This document shows, one piece after another, positions 1 to 8,540 of a DNA stretch of 64,000 nucleotides. The stretch comes from Acidimicrobiaceae bacterium (GTDB lineage Bacteria > Actinomycetota > Acidimicrobiia > Acidimicrobiales > Palsa-688): assembly GCA_003166025.1 (NCBI GenBank), contig PMWT01000151.1:6624-70623 (forward strand), read 5' to 3'. The first letter of the stretch is position 1, and each line of letters starts with the position of its first letter. The notes below the pieces were generated by a model. That model saw only the letters and a list, made by a program, of their open reading frames with translations. It had not been told where the DNA came from and ran no database searches. Both the position numbers and the translations under genes were made by a program.

Positions 1-281
1 AGGGCACCGGCAACATGGAGCTGCGTCTCGACCGCAAGCTGGCTGAGCGGCGTATCTACCCGGCGTTGGACGTGAACGCCTCTTCTACTCGCCACGAAGA
101 GCTGCTCTTCGACCGCAACCAGCTCGCGCAGGTCTGGAAGCTCCGTCGTGTGCTAAACGCCCTGGCCTCAGACGGCAATGCTGCGGCCGGCCTGGAATTA
201 CTGGTCGACAAGATCCGTTCTACTCGGAGCAACGAACAGTTCCTGGCCGAGATCGCCAAGACCCCGGCCCCTGCGATCTAG
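1..281 (+). CDS. rho: Transcription termination factor Rho, C-terminal fragment
   Basis: The reading frame is open from the window edge (in-frame from base 3) to a TAG at 279-281. The residues match the end of Rho: a GTGNMEL segment, then [20 protein letters not shown] and the QVWKLRRVL helix, which belong to the RecA-like ATPase domain near its subunit interface. Rho is the hexameric RNA helicase that ends transcription at C-rich, ribosome-free RNA. Only about 93 codons are present; the RNA-binding domain and Walker motifs lie outside the window. rpmE follows 17 bases later, the usual actinobacterial order rho-rpmE-prfA-prmC. Confidence 0.95.
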   Translation, partial: GTGNMELRLDRKLAERRIYPALDVNASSTRHEELLFDRNQLAQVWKLRRVLNALASDGNAAAGLELLVDKIRSTRSNEQFLAEIAKTPAPAI

Positions 282-298
282 CTAGTCTGGAGGACGCC

Positions 299-523
299 AT
301 GAAAGCCGACACCCATCCCGAGTACGTCCAGGCCAAGGTCGCTTGCTCCTGCGGCAACACCTTTACCACCCGTTCCACCAAGCCGGAACTGCACACGGAG
401 TTGTGCAACGAGTGCCACCCGTTCTTCACGGGCAAGCAGAAGCTCGTCGATACCGGAGGACGCGTCGAGCGTTTCGAGCGCCGCTACGGCCGGCGGGGTG
501 CGAGGTCGGGCGCCGGGAGCTAA
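299..523 (+). CDS. rpmE: 50S ribosomal protein L31 (zinc-binding type)
   Basis: 74 residues, normal for L31. Cysteines at 16, 18, 36 and 39 (CSC and CNEC) form the zinc site that defines the C+ form of L31, the form usually replaced by a Cys-free paralogue under zinc limitation in bacteria that have both; no paralogue is seen here. The HPFFTGKQK motif is typical. The ATG start has a good GGAGG ribosome site 5-9 bases upstream. The TAA stop is immediately followed by the GTG of prfA, so the two are very likely translationally coupled within the rho-rpmE-prfA-prmC operon. Confidence 0.97.
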   Translation: MKADTHPEYVQAKVACSCGNTFTTRSTKPELHTELCNECHPFFTGKQKLVDTGGRVERFERRYGRRGARSGAGS

Positions 524-1597
524 GTGTTCGAACGGCTGGACGACCTTGTAGGTGAATACGATGCCGTCCTCTCGCAGCTTTCCGACCCGGCCGTAATAGC
601 GGACCAGCGCAGGCTGAGAGAAGTGTCGCGGCGCCAGCACGAGCTCGAGCCCATCGTTGGCGCCTACCGGTCCTACCTGACAGCGCAGGGCGACCTCGAG
701 GTGGCGCACGACCTTTTCGTGGGAGCGGAGGGCGACGACAGAGACGTCGTGAGCGACGAGATCGCCGGGGCCGAGAAAAGACTGGCCGAGATCGAGGACG
801 AGCTCAAGGTCCTCCTGCTCCCGAAGGACCCCAACGATGGTCGCAACGTGATCGTCGAGATCAGAGGGGCCGAAGGTGGAGAGGAAGCCAACCTCTTCGC
901 CCGGGACCTGCGCGACATGTACCTTCGCTACACCGAACGGGTGGGCCTAAAAACTGAAGTGCTGTCGAGCGACCCCTCGCCCATGGGCGGGGTAAACGAG
1001 GTTACCTTTGTGGTGAAAGGTCACGAGGCGTGGACGCGCCTCAAACACGAGGGCGGTCCTCACCGGGTGCAGCGGGTCCCCGTCACTGAGTCCCAGGGGA
1101 GGGTGCACACATCGTCAGCGACGGTGACTGTCTTGCCCGAGGCGCGTGAACTGGAGATCCAGATAGAAGAAAAGGACCTGAGGGTGGACGTTTACCGCTC
1201 CACCGGGCCCGGTGGCCAATCGGTCAACACCACCGACTCGGCTGTGAGGGTCACGCATTTGCCCACCGGGATCGTCGTCTCCATGCAGGACGAAAAGAGC
1301 CAGATCCAGAACCGGGCCAAGGCCATGCAGGTCTTGAGGGCCCGCTTACTGAAGGCGGAACAGGACCGCCAGGCGGCCGAGCTTTCCAAAGCGCGCCGCA
1401 GCCAGGTCGGCGGCGGTGGTCGCTCGGAAAAAATACGTACTTACAATTATAAGGAAAACCGCGTCACCGACCATCGCATCAATCTCACGCTTTACAAGTT
1501 GGACAGGGTGCTGCTCGGTGAACTGGACGAGATCGTCGACGCCCTGTTGGAAGATGAACGCGCCAGCCAGCTCGCCGGGGCCAGCGGCCCGGGGTGA
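524..1597 (+). CDS. prfA: Peptide chain release factor 1
   Basis: 357 residues, full length for RF1. It reads UAA and UAG stop codons and triggers peptide release on the ribosome. The stop-codon recognition motif is PVT (residues 186-188), which marks RF1 rather than RF2 (SPF). The catalytic GGQ is at 230-232, whose Gln is the residue methylated by PrmC, encoded next. N-terminal helical domain, then the RF-1 domain with a basic C-terminal part (GGGGRSEKIRTYN). The start is a GTG directly after the rpmE stop. The TGA overlaps the prmC GTG in a GTGA arrangement, so enzyme and substrate are co-translated. Confidence 0.98.
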   Translation: MFERLDDLVGEYDAVLSQLSDPAVIADQRRLREVSRRQHELEPIVGAYRSYLTAQGDLEVAHDLFVGAEGDDRDVVSDEIAGAEKRLAEIEDELKVLLLPKDPNDGRNVIVEIRGAEGGEEANLFARDLRDMYLRYTERVGLKTEVLSSDPSPMGGVNEVTFVVKGHEAWTRLKHEGGPHRVQRVPVTESQGRVHTSSATVTVLPEARELEIQIEEKDLRVDVYRSTGPGGQSVNTTDSAVRVTHLPTGIVVSMQDEKSQIQNRAKAMQVLRARLLKAEQDRQAAELSKARRSQVGGGGRSEKIRTYNYKENRVTDHRINLTLYKLDRVLLGELDEIVDALLEDERASQLAGASGPG

Positions 1598-2433
1598 CGT
1601 GGCGCCACCTCTACCTGGAGGCCCTGGAACGCCTCGCTGACCGCCAAGCGGCCCAATGGTTCGTAGAGGAGGCCTCGGGAGGGACGTGGCCCTCGGTGCT
1701 GGACGAGCCTGTCCCCGGACGGGCCGATGGGGCGTTCCGTTCGATGCTGGCCCGGCGCGAGACGGGCGAGCCCGTCCAGTACGTCCTGGGGCACTGGGCC
1801 TTCAGGCACCTGGACCTCATGGTCGACCGCCGAGTGCTCATACCCCGGCCCGAGACGGAAGTGGTGGTAGAGGTGGCGCTGGGGGAACTGGCCCGCCTGA
1901 GCGGGCCCCGGCTGGTGGCCGACTTGGGCACCGGGTCGGGCGCCATAGCCCTGGCCATCGCCACCGAATGCGCCGGCGCCGAAGTCTGGGCTACGGACGT
2001 GTCCGAGGACGCCCTGGCGGTGGCTTCCGCCAACTTGGCCGGTTTGGGCACGGTCGCGGCCGGCAAGGCCCGGCTCGTGCAGGGCAGCTGGTGGCACGCC
2101 CTGCCCCGAGCCCTCAAGGGCACGCTCGACCTGGTCGTGGCGAACCCCCCGTATATAGCCGAGAACGAAGTCGAGTCCCTTCCTTTCGAGGTGTCGAGAT
2201 GGGAGCCCCTCCAGGCGCTGGTCGCCGGTCCTAGCGGGCTCGAAGCCCTGAGAGCCATAACGGTCGACGCTCCGGCCTGGCTCGGTGCGCGCTCCGCGTT
2301 GGTGGCTGAGATCGCCCCCCATCAGGACAGGGCGGCGGTGGACCTGGCCTACTCGGCCGGTTTCGCGGAAGCCTTCGTGAAGCCCGACCTGACGGGCCGG
2401 CCCCGAGTGCTGGTCGCCCGCCGCGGCGGCTGA
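1594..2433 (+). CDS. prmC: Release factor glutamine N5-methyltransferase
   Basis: 279 residues. Methylates the GGQ glutamine of release factors using S-adenosylmethionine, raising their activity. The N-terminal helical domain (about residues 1-85) contains PVQYVLGHWAF, typical of PrmC/HemK; the SAM-binding Rossmann part has ADLGTGSGAIALA; the NPPY catalytic motif follows in LVVANPPYIAENEV. The GTG start overlaps the prfA stop by 4 bases. It ends 23 bases before tsaC, which appears to have its own -10 element. Confidence 0.96.
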   Translation: MTWRHLYLEALERLADRQAAQWFVEEASGGTWPSVLDEPVPGRADGAFRSMLARRETGEPVQYVLGHWAFRHLDLMVDRRVLIPRPETEVVVEVALGELARLSGPRLVADLGTGSGAIALAIATECAGAEVWATDVSEDALAVASANLAGLGTVAAGKARLVQGSWWHALPRALKGTLDLVVANPPYIAENEVESLPFEVSRWEPLQALVAGPSGLEALRAITVDAPAWLGARSALVAEIAPHQDRAAVDLAYSAGFAEAFVKPDLTGRPRVLVARRGG

Positions 2434-2441
2434 GCCGGAGG

Positions 2442-2447
2442 TAGCGT
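2442..2447 (+). promoter_or_regulatory. Possible -10 element of tsaC
   Basis: TAGCGT, ending 9 bases before the tsaC ATG. A GGAGGT lies further upstream (15 bases from the ATG), too far to serve well as a ribosome site, so either a leaderless start or coupling from prmC is possible. Weaker than the other -10 elements in this window. Confidence 0.4.
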
Positions 2448-2456
2448 TAACCTCGC

Positions 2457-3080
2457 ATGACCACTGTAAGCGCCCGTGGTGACCCCCCGCCGGCGACTGC
2501 GATCGCCATGGCAGTGGATGCCCTGTCTGGAGGCGACATTATCGGGATGCCGACCGACACGGTCTACGGTCTCGCTGCCGACCCCTTCCACACCGGCGCC
2601 GCGGACCGCCTTTTTCGTCTGAAGGGCCGCCCCCGACATGTCGAGCTGCCGGTGCTCGTGGCCAGCGAGGAGCAGGCTCTCTCGCTGTGCACGGCAGTGC
2701 CGGTGGAGGCCCGTCGTCTGATGGAGCGTTATTGGCCTGGACCTCTCACCCTGGTCCTGCCGCGGCGACCCGACCTGGATGCCGACCTGGGCGAGGAGGA
2801 CGCCACCATCGGCATCCGGTGCCCCGCCCACCCGGTGCCACTCGCCATCTGTGCCAAGGTAGGACCGATCGCCACCACCAGCGCGAACCGCCACGGGGAA
2901 CCGGCCATCACGACTGCCGGAGGAGTGGCGAAGGCCTTTGGGCCCGAGATCGCCCTGGTGCTCGACGGCGGGAACTGCGACCAGTTGCCTTCGAGCGTCG
3001 TCGACTGCACCGGCGGCGCGCCAAAGGTGCTGAGGGAAGGGCGCATCTCGGTCGCCGAGATCCTTGCCTCCCTCGTCTGA
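2457..3080 (+). CDS. tsaC: L-threonylcarbamoyladenylate synthase (TsaC/Sua5 family)
   Basis: 207 residues: a single YrdC/Sua5 domain without the C-terminal Sua5 extension. Makes threonylcarbamoyl-AMP from Thr, bicarbonate and ATP for the t6A modification at position 37 of ANN-decoding tRNAs. The MPTDTVYGLAAD motif near residue 30, the KxR-type basic residues (RLKGRPRHVELPV) and the TTSANRHGEPAI segment are family hallmarks. It sits between prmC and glyA, as in many actinobacteria. The ATG at 2457 gives the expected N-terminus. Confidence 0.95.
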   Translation: MTTVSARGDPPPATAIAMAVDALSGGDIIGMPTDTVYGLAADPFHTGAADRLFRLKGRPRHVELPVLVASEEQALSLCTAVPVEARRLMERYWPGPLTLVLPRRPDLDADLGEEDATIGIRCPAHPVPLAICAKVGPIATTSANRHGEPAITTAGGVAKAFGPEIALVLDGGNCDQLPSSVVDCTGGAPKVLREGRISVAEILASLV

Positions 3081-3124
3081 CCTGGCGCACCCGCTCCCGC
3101 CGGCACCTCTGGGCGCCAGGGACG

Positions 3125-3154
3125 TTGGTCCTTGGGCTGGCCCAACGGTAGGCT
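3125..3154 (+). promoter_or_regulatory. Promoter of glyA (leaderless type)
   Basis: -35 TTGGTC at 3125-3130 and -10 TAGGCT at 3149-3154, spacer 18. The -10 ends 7 bases before GTG 3162, so transcription would begin at or next to the start codon. Confidence 0.6.
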
Positions 3155-3161
3155 CGTGGTG

Positions 3162-4391
3162 GTGCAGTCCGACACTGAACTTTTCGCCATCATCGCGGAC
3201 GAAAAAGAGCGCCAGAACACCACCCTCCAGCTGATCGCCTCCGAGAATTTCGCCTCCAGGGAGGTGCTGGCCGCCACCGGCTCGGTGCTGACCAACAAGT
3301 ACTCGGAGGGTTACCCCGGCAAGCGCTATTACGGGGGCAACTCGGTCATCGACAGGGCCGAAGACCTCGCCCGACGGCGGGCGTGCGAGCTCTTCGGGGC
3401 CGAACACGCCAACGTTCAGCCCCACTCGGGCGCCAATGCCAACCTCGCCGCCTATCTCGCCGTGCTCGAACCGGGCGACACCGTGCTCGGCATGCGCCTG
3501 GACCAGGGCGGCCATCTGACCCATGGCTCGCCGGTCAATGCCAGCGGGCGCCTCTTCAACTTCGTCAGCTACGGGGTGAGCGAAAGCGACGAGCGCATCG
3601 ACTTCGAGGCCCTGGCGGACCTGGCCGAGAAGCACCGCCCCAAGATGATCGTGGCCGGCGCCACGGCCTACTCGCGGGTGATAGAGCCAGAGCCGCTGCG
3701 CAAGATCGCCGATTCCGTGGGCGCACTGCTCCTGTTCGACGCCGCCCACATCGCCGGGTTGGTGGCCGGGGGTGCCCATCCCAACCCCGTGCCGTTCTCG
3801 GACATTGTCACCTTTACGACCCATAAGACCCTGCGGGGGCCCCGTGGAGGCTGCATCGTGTGCCGGCAGGGCTTGGCCCAGGCCATCGACAAAGCCGTTT
3901 TCCCCGGACTTCAGGGTGGCCCGCTCGAACACGTCATCGCCGCCAAGGCCGTCGCCTTCCATGAGGCGATGCAGCCGGAGTTCAAGCAGTACTCGGCTCA
4001 GATCGTGAGCAATGCCCGGGCCCTGGCGGGGGCGCTGGCGGCGCAGGGCTTTCGGATCGTTTCGGGCGGCACCGACAACCACCTGATGCTGGTCGACCTG
4101 CGCAGTTTCGACCCCGACCTGACCGGCAGATCTGCTCAGGAAGCGCTCGACAAGGCGGGCATTACCCTCAACCGCAACCAGATCCCGGGTGACCCCAGGT
4201 CGCCCTTTGTCACCAGCGGCCTGCGCATCGGTACCGCCGCGACGACCACGACGGGCATGCGCGAGCCGGAGATGATCGAGATCGCCGAGCTGGTCAGGCG
4301 GGTCCTGGCCGACCCGGGCGACGAACTTGTACGAGCGGCGGTGCGCGAGGAGGTGGCAGCGCTTTGCTCCAAGTTCGTGCCTTACCCTTGA
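3162..4391 (+). CDS. glyA: Serine hydroxymethyltransferase
   Basis: PLP enzyme that converts serine and tetrahydrofolate to glycine and 5,10-methylene-THF. 409 residues from GTG 3162. Hallmarks: LIASENFAS near the N-terminus, [15 protein letters not shown], and the PLP lysine in [12 protein letters not shown] (K222). Three consecutive in-frame GTG codons (3156, 3159, 3162) and an upstream TTG (3132) could start it. I chose 3162 because a -10 hexamer ends 7 bases before it, matching the leaderless pattern of the neighbouring genes. wecA follows after 51 bases. Confidence 0.96.
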   Translation: MQSDTELFAIIADEKERQNTTLQLIASENFASREVLAATGSVLTNKYSEGYPGKRYYGGNSVIDRAEDLARRRACELFGAEHANVQPHSGANANLAAYLAVLEPGDTVLGMRLDQGGHLTHGSPVNASGRLFNFVSYGVSESDERIDFEALADLAEKHRPKMIVAGATAYSRVIEPEPLRKIADSVGALLLFDAAHIAGLVAGGAHPNPVPFSDIVTFTTHKTLRGPRGGCIVCRQGLAQAIDKAVFPGLQGGPLEHVIAAKAVAFHEAMQPEFKQYSAQIVSNARALAGALAAQGFRIVSGGTDNHLMLVDLRSFDPDLTGRSAQEALDKAGITLNRNQIPGDPRSPFVTSGLRIGTAATTTTGMREPEMIEIAELVRRVLADPGDELVRAAVREEVAALCSKFVPYP

Positions 4392-4442
4392 GCGAGACAT
4401 CGGGCAGCTGAAGCCCGGTACCACCACTGGGAGCGCTCTCTC

Positions 4443-5879
4443 TTGATCCGGTTCCGGGAGTACATCATCGTCTTTGCCGTGGCCGCTCTGGCCACGTGGT
4501 TGACGACGTTCGTGGTGCGCTCCCTAACGAGGCGCCATTCGCTGCTCGTCATGCCCGACGAGCGCCGAGTGCACGAACGGCCCACGCCTACGGCGGGGGG
4601 GACGGCGATGTACTTGGGCTTTCTGGTGTCCATGGCGGTCGCCTCCCAGATGCCGGCCTTTGGGCCTGTCTTCAGAGGCAGCTCCGCGCCCCTGGGCGTG
4701 GTGCTGGGGGCGACGGTGATATTCGGGGTCGGCCTATCCGACGACATGCGAGAGATGTCCCCACCGGCCAAGCTCGCCGGGCAGGTACTAGCGGGTACCG
4801 TGCTCTACTTCTTCGGCGTCGACATGCTCTTCTTCCACGTCCCGCTGGCGCAGACGACAGTGGTCCTGAGCCCTGACCTCGCCGTACTGGCCACGGTCCT
4901 GTGGGTGGCCGTGATGGCGAATTCAGTCAACTTCATAGATGGCTTGGACGGGCTGGCCGCGGGCATCGTAGCCATCGGGGCCGGGGCCTTTTTCATCTAT
5001 GCGCACCAGCTCGGCGACGTGGGCAACATCTCCTCCGGCAACGCCGGGCCGCTCATCGCCGTGATCGCGGTCGGGATCTGCGTGGGCTTCCTGCCCCACA
5101 ACTTCTACCCGGCCAAGATCTTCATGGGGGACTCGGGGGCCATGCTCTTAGGCGTCCTAGTGGCTTCGTCGACTCTGTCAGTCGTAGGCCAGGATCCCTA
5201 CGAGTTCAGTGGGCGCACCTATTTTTTCTTCGCCCCCATCATTATCCCCTTCTTCATCCTCGGCATCCCCATGCTGGACACGGTCTTTGCTGTCGTGCGC
5301 CGGGCGGGCCAGCGGACCAGCCCGGCGGTCGCCGACCTGAACCACCTGCACCACCGGCTTATGCGGCTGGGCCATGGCCACCGCGCCGCCGTCATCATCC
5401 TGTGGGCGTGGACCGCCTTGCTCTCAGGCCTCGTGCTGTGGCCCGGCGTCACCAACTCTCACAACGAGATCCCGCCGATTGCCGTGGGCGCCTTGTCGAT
5501 TGTCCTTTACACGCTCTTCGCTCCCCGGGGGCGGGCCAGTGCCGGCAACAGTGACAACGAGCGCGGGCCTGGTCAAGAAGCGGCGGTCGGTACTGCCAAC
5601 GGGAACGGGGCGCCGGCCAAGCGTCCGACGTGGACGTCGAGGCGCACCGTGGGCACGGACCGGCCCGGGGTAGTGGGCGCGGGCCAGCCTGGGGTAGTGG
5701 GCGCGGGCCAGCCTGGGGTGGGGAAGGGCGAGCCCGAGGTGGGGACCAACGGTCACCGCGGCCCGAGAGCCGTCCCTGCAACTCCGGCCGCTCCTGCCCC
5801 GGTGGTCACGCCCCGCGTACGCATAATTCCGCCCGGAGACCCGGCCGAGCACTCCGAGCACACCCTGGGCGGGCTCTGA
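4443..5879 (+). CDS. Undecaprenyl-phosphate GlcNAc/hexosamine-1-phosphate transferase (WecA/MraY family)
   Basis: 478 residues. Integral membrane enzyme of glycosyltransferase family 4, which moves a UDP-activated amino sugar phosphate onto undecaprenyl phosphate and so starts a cell-envelope glycan. About ten membrane spans can be read. Family motifs: an early PTAGG segment, the D-rich FGVGLSDD, NSVNFIDGLDGLAAG, NFYPAKIFMGDSG, and the HLHHRLMRLGHGH loop typical of WecA/TagO rather than MraY. The C-terminal 110 or so residues are Gly/Pro-rich and low-complexity, with a repeated GVVGAGQP unit. TTG start with GGGAG upstream. The position between glyA and the atp operon is common in Actinobacteria. 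Confidence 0.9.
   Translation: MIRFREYIIVFAVAALATWLTTFVVRSLTRRHSLLVMPDERRVHERPTPTAGGTAMYLGFLVSMAVASQMPAFGPVFRGSSAPLGVVLGATVIFGVGLSDDMREMSPPAKLAGQVLAGTVLYFFGVDMLFFHVPLAQTTVVLSPDLAVLATVLWVAVMANSVNFIDGLDGLAAGIVAIGAGAFFIYAHQLGDVGNISSGNAGPLIAVIAVGICVGFLPHNFYPAKIFMGDSGAMLLGVLVASSTLSVVGQDPYEFSGRTYFFFAPIIIPFFILGIPMLDTVFAVVRRAGQRTSPAVADLNHLHHRLMRLGHGHRAAVIILWAWTALLSGLVLWPGVTNSHNEIPPIAVGALSIVLYTLFAPRGRASAGNSDNERGPGQEAAVGTANGNGAPAKRPTWTSRRTVGTDRPGVVGAGQPGVVGAGQPGVGKGEPEVGTNGHRGPRAVPATPAAPAPVVTPRVRIIPPGDPAEHSEHTLGGL
5667..5714 (+). repeat. 24-bp tandem repeat inside the wecA-like gene
   Basis: Two exact copies of a 24-base unit beginning GGGGTAGTGGGCG (5667-5690, 5691-5714) and a partial third copy. In frame, each encodes GVVGAGQP in the cytoplasmic or disordered tail, so copy number could vary without a frameshift. 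Confidence 0.8.
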
Positions 5880-5987
5880 GCGACGTACGGGGCACAGTGC
5901 CTTCACACCCCGCCGGGCAGGCACCGGCCCGAGGAGTTGCAGTGTTACGGGCGTGTTTCCTAGCCTGAACAGAGTGGGCGCGAGCGG

Positions 5988-5993
5988 TAAGGT
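5988..5993 (+). promoter_or_regulatory. Possible -10 element of the atp operon
   Basis: TAAGGT, nine bases before an ATG (6003) that opens a 12-codon reading frame (6003-6041). That frame ends in TGA overlapping the atpZ ATG at 6038. A second hexamer, TAGCCT, is at 5961-5966. No clear -35 was seen for either. The rest of 5880-6031 holds nothing else recognisable. Confidence 0.35.
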
Positions 5994-6031
5994 GCTGCTG
6001 GGATGGCAAGTCGGCGCGACGTGCAGCGGTC

Positions 6032-6280
6032 ATGGCCATGAGCGCTCCCGAACCGGGGGGGCAGCCGGCCGGGCCGGAACCGGACAACTACCCCGGGCCG
6101 ATGGCGTACGCCGGCATCGGCATGCTTGGTGCGGTATGCCTAGGCGCCGGAGGGGTGCTCGGTTGGTTGGCCGATTCGGCGTTGGGCACCCTGCCGGTTT
6201 TCCTCCTGGTCGGCCTGCTGGCCGGGGCGGGCGCCGCTGTCCTGGGCGCCAGGGCGGAGCTACGCCGCTACAAATCCTGA
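6032..6280 (+). CDS. AtpZ/AtpI-like small membrane protein
   Basis: 82 residues with a Pro/Gly-rich N-terminus, then two membrane spans (about residues 24-46 and 52-72) separated by a short turn and ending RAELRRYKS. This size and two-helix topology match the AtpZ-type accessory proteins encoded first in many atp operons. Those proteins are thought to help c-ring assembly or ion supply. ATG 6032 and ATG 6038 are both possible; the second overlaps the stop of a 12-codon upstream frame. No strong ribosome site is seen. The assignment rests on topology and position more than sequence motifs. Confidence 0.65.
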   Translation: MAMSAPEPGGQPAGPEPDNYPGPMAYAGIGMLGAVCLGAGGVLGWLADSALGTLPVFLLVGLLAGAGAAVLGARAELRRYKS

Positions 6281-6380
6281 GGTCCTCATGCAACGCGACG
6301 TCCCCATGTAACATGGCATGGCCCTGTGAGCATGCGCTGCGCTCCCGAGCCGACGCTTTGCCATTGATCGGACCCTGTTG

Positions 6381-6908
6381 ATGTTCACAGATTTCCCTGT
6401 CCTCTACGTCGACGTCATCGTGCGGCGCACGATCGTCGCGTGCATAGCCCTGGCTGTCGTCGCGCTGGCCGCAGGCGTGCTGCTTAGCCAGCCCTTGGCC
6501 GGTGCCGGAGTCGTGTTGGGGCTGGCTGGGGCCACGGCGAACCACCGCTTGTTCCAGGTTTCGACCGCCCGCTACAGCAACGCCGAAGGCCATCTCCAGC
6601 GCAAGCCGTACGCGGGCAGCGTGGCCGCCCGGCTCGGGGGGCTCACGATTATCGCCTTCGCCCTGCTTTTCCTCGTCCGCCCCATGGGCTTCGGGATGGT
6701 GGGCGGCCTGGTCGCCTTCCAGGGCTTGCTGATGGCCAACGCCTTTGGGGCCCTTTGGCGTTACCAGCGGGCGCAGCTGTCCGGCGTCGCTCTAGCCCCG
6801 AGCGTCACCGCCCAGAGCCATGCCATGGACCTCCCTGTCCCTGGCGGTCCTGGCGAGGGCCCTCCTGCCGGTCGCCCAGCGAAGGACGCGGGCGAAGCCC
6901 ATGCCTAG
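6381..6908 (+). CDS. atpI: ATP synthase subunit I-like membrane protein
   Basis: 175 residues with four hydrophobic segments (roughly residues 13-33, 36-52, 83-102 and 106-126), consistent with the ATP synthase I family whose members assist assembly of the c-ring. The C-terminus is a Pro/Gly-rich soluble tail. ATG 6381 is chosen; a TTG lies just before it. The gene overlaps atpB by 8 bases, which supports co-translation. The 100 bases upstream (6281-6380) hold a second small frame (6313-6381) ending in TGATG at this start. Confidence 0.75.
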   Translation: MFTDFPVLYVDVIVRRTIVACIALAVVALAAGVLLSQPLAGAGVVLGLAGATANHRLFQVSTARYSNAEGHLQRKPYAGSVAARLGGLTIIAFALLFLVRPMGFGMVGGLVAFQGLLMANAFGALWRYQRAQLSGVALAPSVTAQSHAMDLPVPGGPGEGPPAGRPAKDAGEAHA

Positions 6909-7644
6909 CAGTCCCGTACCCCGCCTGCTGGCCATAAACATACCGGTCGGTGACCACGTGGTATGGCGCGTGGCGGGCCTCAATTTCGACGCCGACACGA
7001 TATGGACTTCTTTGCTCGCCTCTGCCGCCGTCCTCGGTCTGGGCTTCTATCTACGCGCCAAGATCACATCAGGCGTCCCCAGCAAGATGCAGCTGCTCTG
7101 GGAAGTTGTTGTGGGCTGGGTGGCCGATCAAGTCGAAACCGGTTTGGGCAAGCGTTACCGCCACGTCGTGCCGTTGGCCGTGACCATCTTCATGCTGGTG
7201 CTGGCGGCCAACTGGGTAGAGCTGTTCCCAGGCCTGTGGCACAACACCGATTACCTCCCATCGCCGACCGCCGACGTCAATTTGACCTACGCCCTCGGTG
7301 CTGTCGTGTTCGTTCTGACGAATGGGGCGAGCATCCGGGCCAAGGGCCTGGGCGGGTACATCAAGTCCTTCTTCGCCCCCCCACGCTGGCTGGCGCCCAT
7401 CCGTGCCCTCGAGGAGCTCATGAAGCCCGTCACCCTGGCGTTGCGGCTTTTCGGCAACCTCTTTTCGGGCGGCATCATGATCGCGCTCCTGCTGGCGATC
7501 CCGATCTACTTCTTCCCTGCCTCGATAGCTTTCAGCGTGGTCTGGAAGCTCTTCGATATGTTTATCGGCGTCATCCAGGCGTTTATTTTCGCCTTGCTGA
7601 CGATCCTTTATTACCAGTTCGCAGTGTCCACCGAAGGCCACTGA
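6901..7644 (+). CDS. atpB: ATP synthase Fo subunit a
   Basis: 247 residues. Forms the proton half-channels beside the c-ring in the membrane. The essential arginine is R182 in LALRLFGNLFSGG (equivalent to E. coli aR210). Other conserved parts: VLAANWVELFPGLW, the LTYALGAVVF helix, and a C-terminal FxxIQAFIFALLTILYY helix. ATG 6901 is chosen because it gives the expected short N-terminus and an 8-base overlap with atpI; a longer upstream extension in the same frame would lie wholly inside atpI. Confidence 0.97.
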   Translation: MPSSPVPRLLAINIPVGDHVVWRVAGLNFDADTIWTSLLASAAVLGLGFYLRAKITSGVPSKMQLLWEVVVGWVADQVETGLGKRYRHVVPLAVTIFMLVLAANWVELFPGLWHNTDYLPSPTADVNLTYALGAVVFVLTNGASIRAKGLGGYIKSFFAPPRWLAPIRALEELMKPVTLALRLFGNLFSGGIMIALLLAIPIYFFPASIAFSVVWKLFDMFIGVIQAFIFALLTILYYQFAVSTEGH

Positions 7645-7682
7645 GCTCAAAACCGGAAAATCAGACGGAATAGGAGAACCAA

Positions 7683-7949
7683 ATGGCTGCAAGCATGGAG
7701 AAGGCGGTCGAACTGGCCGGCGCCTTCGTCGGCGGTGGTCTGGCATTGGGTGGCGGCGCCGTGGGCGCCGCTGTCGGTGACGGTCTTGCCGGTAGCCAGA
7801 CGATCGCGGGCATCGCCCGCCAGCCCGAGGTCCAGGGCCGGCTGTACTCGACGATGTTCCTGATCGTCGGCCTTGTGGAGGCCATGTACTTCATCAACCT
7901 CGCCTTCACGGCGCTGTTCGTGTTCGTGCTCGCCACGGGCAAAAGCTAG
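7683..7949 (+). CDS. atpE: ATP synthase Fo subunit c
   Basis: 88 residues, two membrane helices joined by a polar RQPE loop. The glycine-rich first helix ([18 protein letters not shown]) packs the ring, and the proton-carrying carboxylate is E66 in [13 protein letters not shown] see no sodium-binding signature, so proton coupling is expected. A GGAG ribosome site precedes the ATG. The longer N-terminus (about 8 residues before the first helix) is usual for actinobacteria. Confidence 0.97.
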   Translation: MAASMEKAVELAGAFVGGGLALGGGAVGAAVGDGLAGSQTIAGIARQPEVQGRLYSTMFLIVGLVEAMYFINLAFTALFVFVLATGKS

Positions 7950-7973
7950 AGCGGCAAAAGGGGCTCCAGACCT

Positions 7974-8540
7974 GTGCTAGTCGCCTCATCCAACTTCCTG
8001 GTCCCCGGCCCGACATTCGTCGTCGAGCTGGCGATCTTCTTGATCGTCCTGTGGGCTCTCAACAAATGGGTGCTCCCGCCCGTCAACCGCGCCATGGAGG
8101 CTCGCCAGAAGACCATCGAGCGCAGCTTGTCCGAGGCCGAAGAGGCGACCAAGCGCGCTCACGAGCTGGAGGAGCAGCGCGAACGGATCCTCCAGCAAAG
8201 CCGTGACGAGTCCCGGGCGCTCAAAGACGAGGCCGCCCGCGTGGGCGAGCAATTGCGGGAGCAGCTACGCAAGCAAGGTGAGGAGGAGTACGAGCGCCTT
8301 GTCAGCCGGGCCAGTGCCGACATCGAGGCGGCGACCAGGAGGGCCGCTGAAGAGCTGCGGGCCCAGGTCGCCGGGCTGGTGGTGAACGTCGTGGAACGGG
8401 TGCTCGAAGAAGGGGTCACCCTCAGCGCGCAACGGGAGCTGATCGAGCGGGCAATCACCGAGGTGGAGGCCCAGGCCACTGTGGCAGGGCACGGTGCCAT
8501 CGGGCCTGTCCCCGCCGGGGCGACGCGAGCTGGTCGCTAG
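7974..8540 (+). CDS. atpF: ATP synthase Fo subunit b
   Basis: 188 residues. One membrane helix (about residues 15-32, FVVELAIFLIVLWALNKWV) followed by a long charged coiled coil that forms the peripheral stalk and ends near residue 155. The last 30 residues are Gly/Ala-rich. GTG start at 7974. The stop is directly followed by the atpH ATG, so b and delta are separate here, unlike the b-delta fusion of mycobacteria. Confidence 0.95.
   Translation: MLVASSNFLVPGPTFVVELAIFLIVLWALNKWVLPPVNRAMEARQKTIERSLSEAEEATKRAHELEEQRERILQQSRDESRALKDEAARVGEQLREQLRKQGEEEYERLVSRASADIEAATRRAAEELRAQVAGLVVNVVERVLEEGVTLSAQRELIERAITEVEAQATVAGHGAIGPVPAGATRAGR

Noticed and set aside
2349-4427. Long minus-strand open frame of 692 codons opposite tsaC and glyA
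   Set aside because: It lies wholly antisense to two clearly recognised genes and its translation has no domain; long antisense frames are normal in DNA this rich in G+C.
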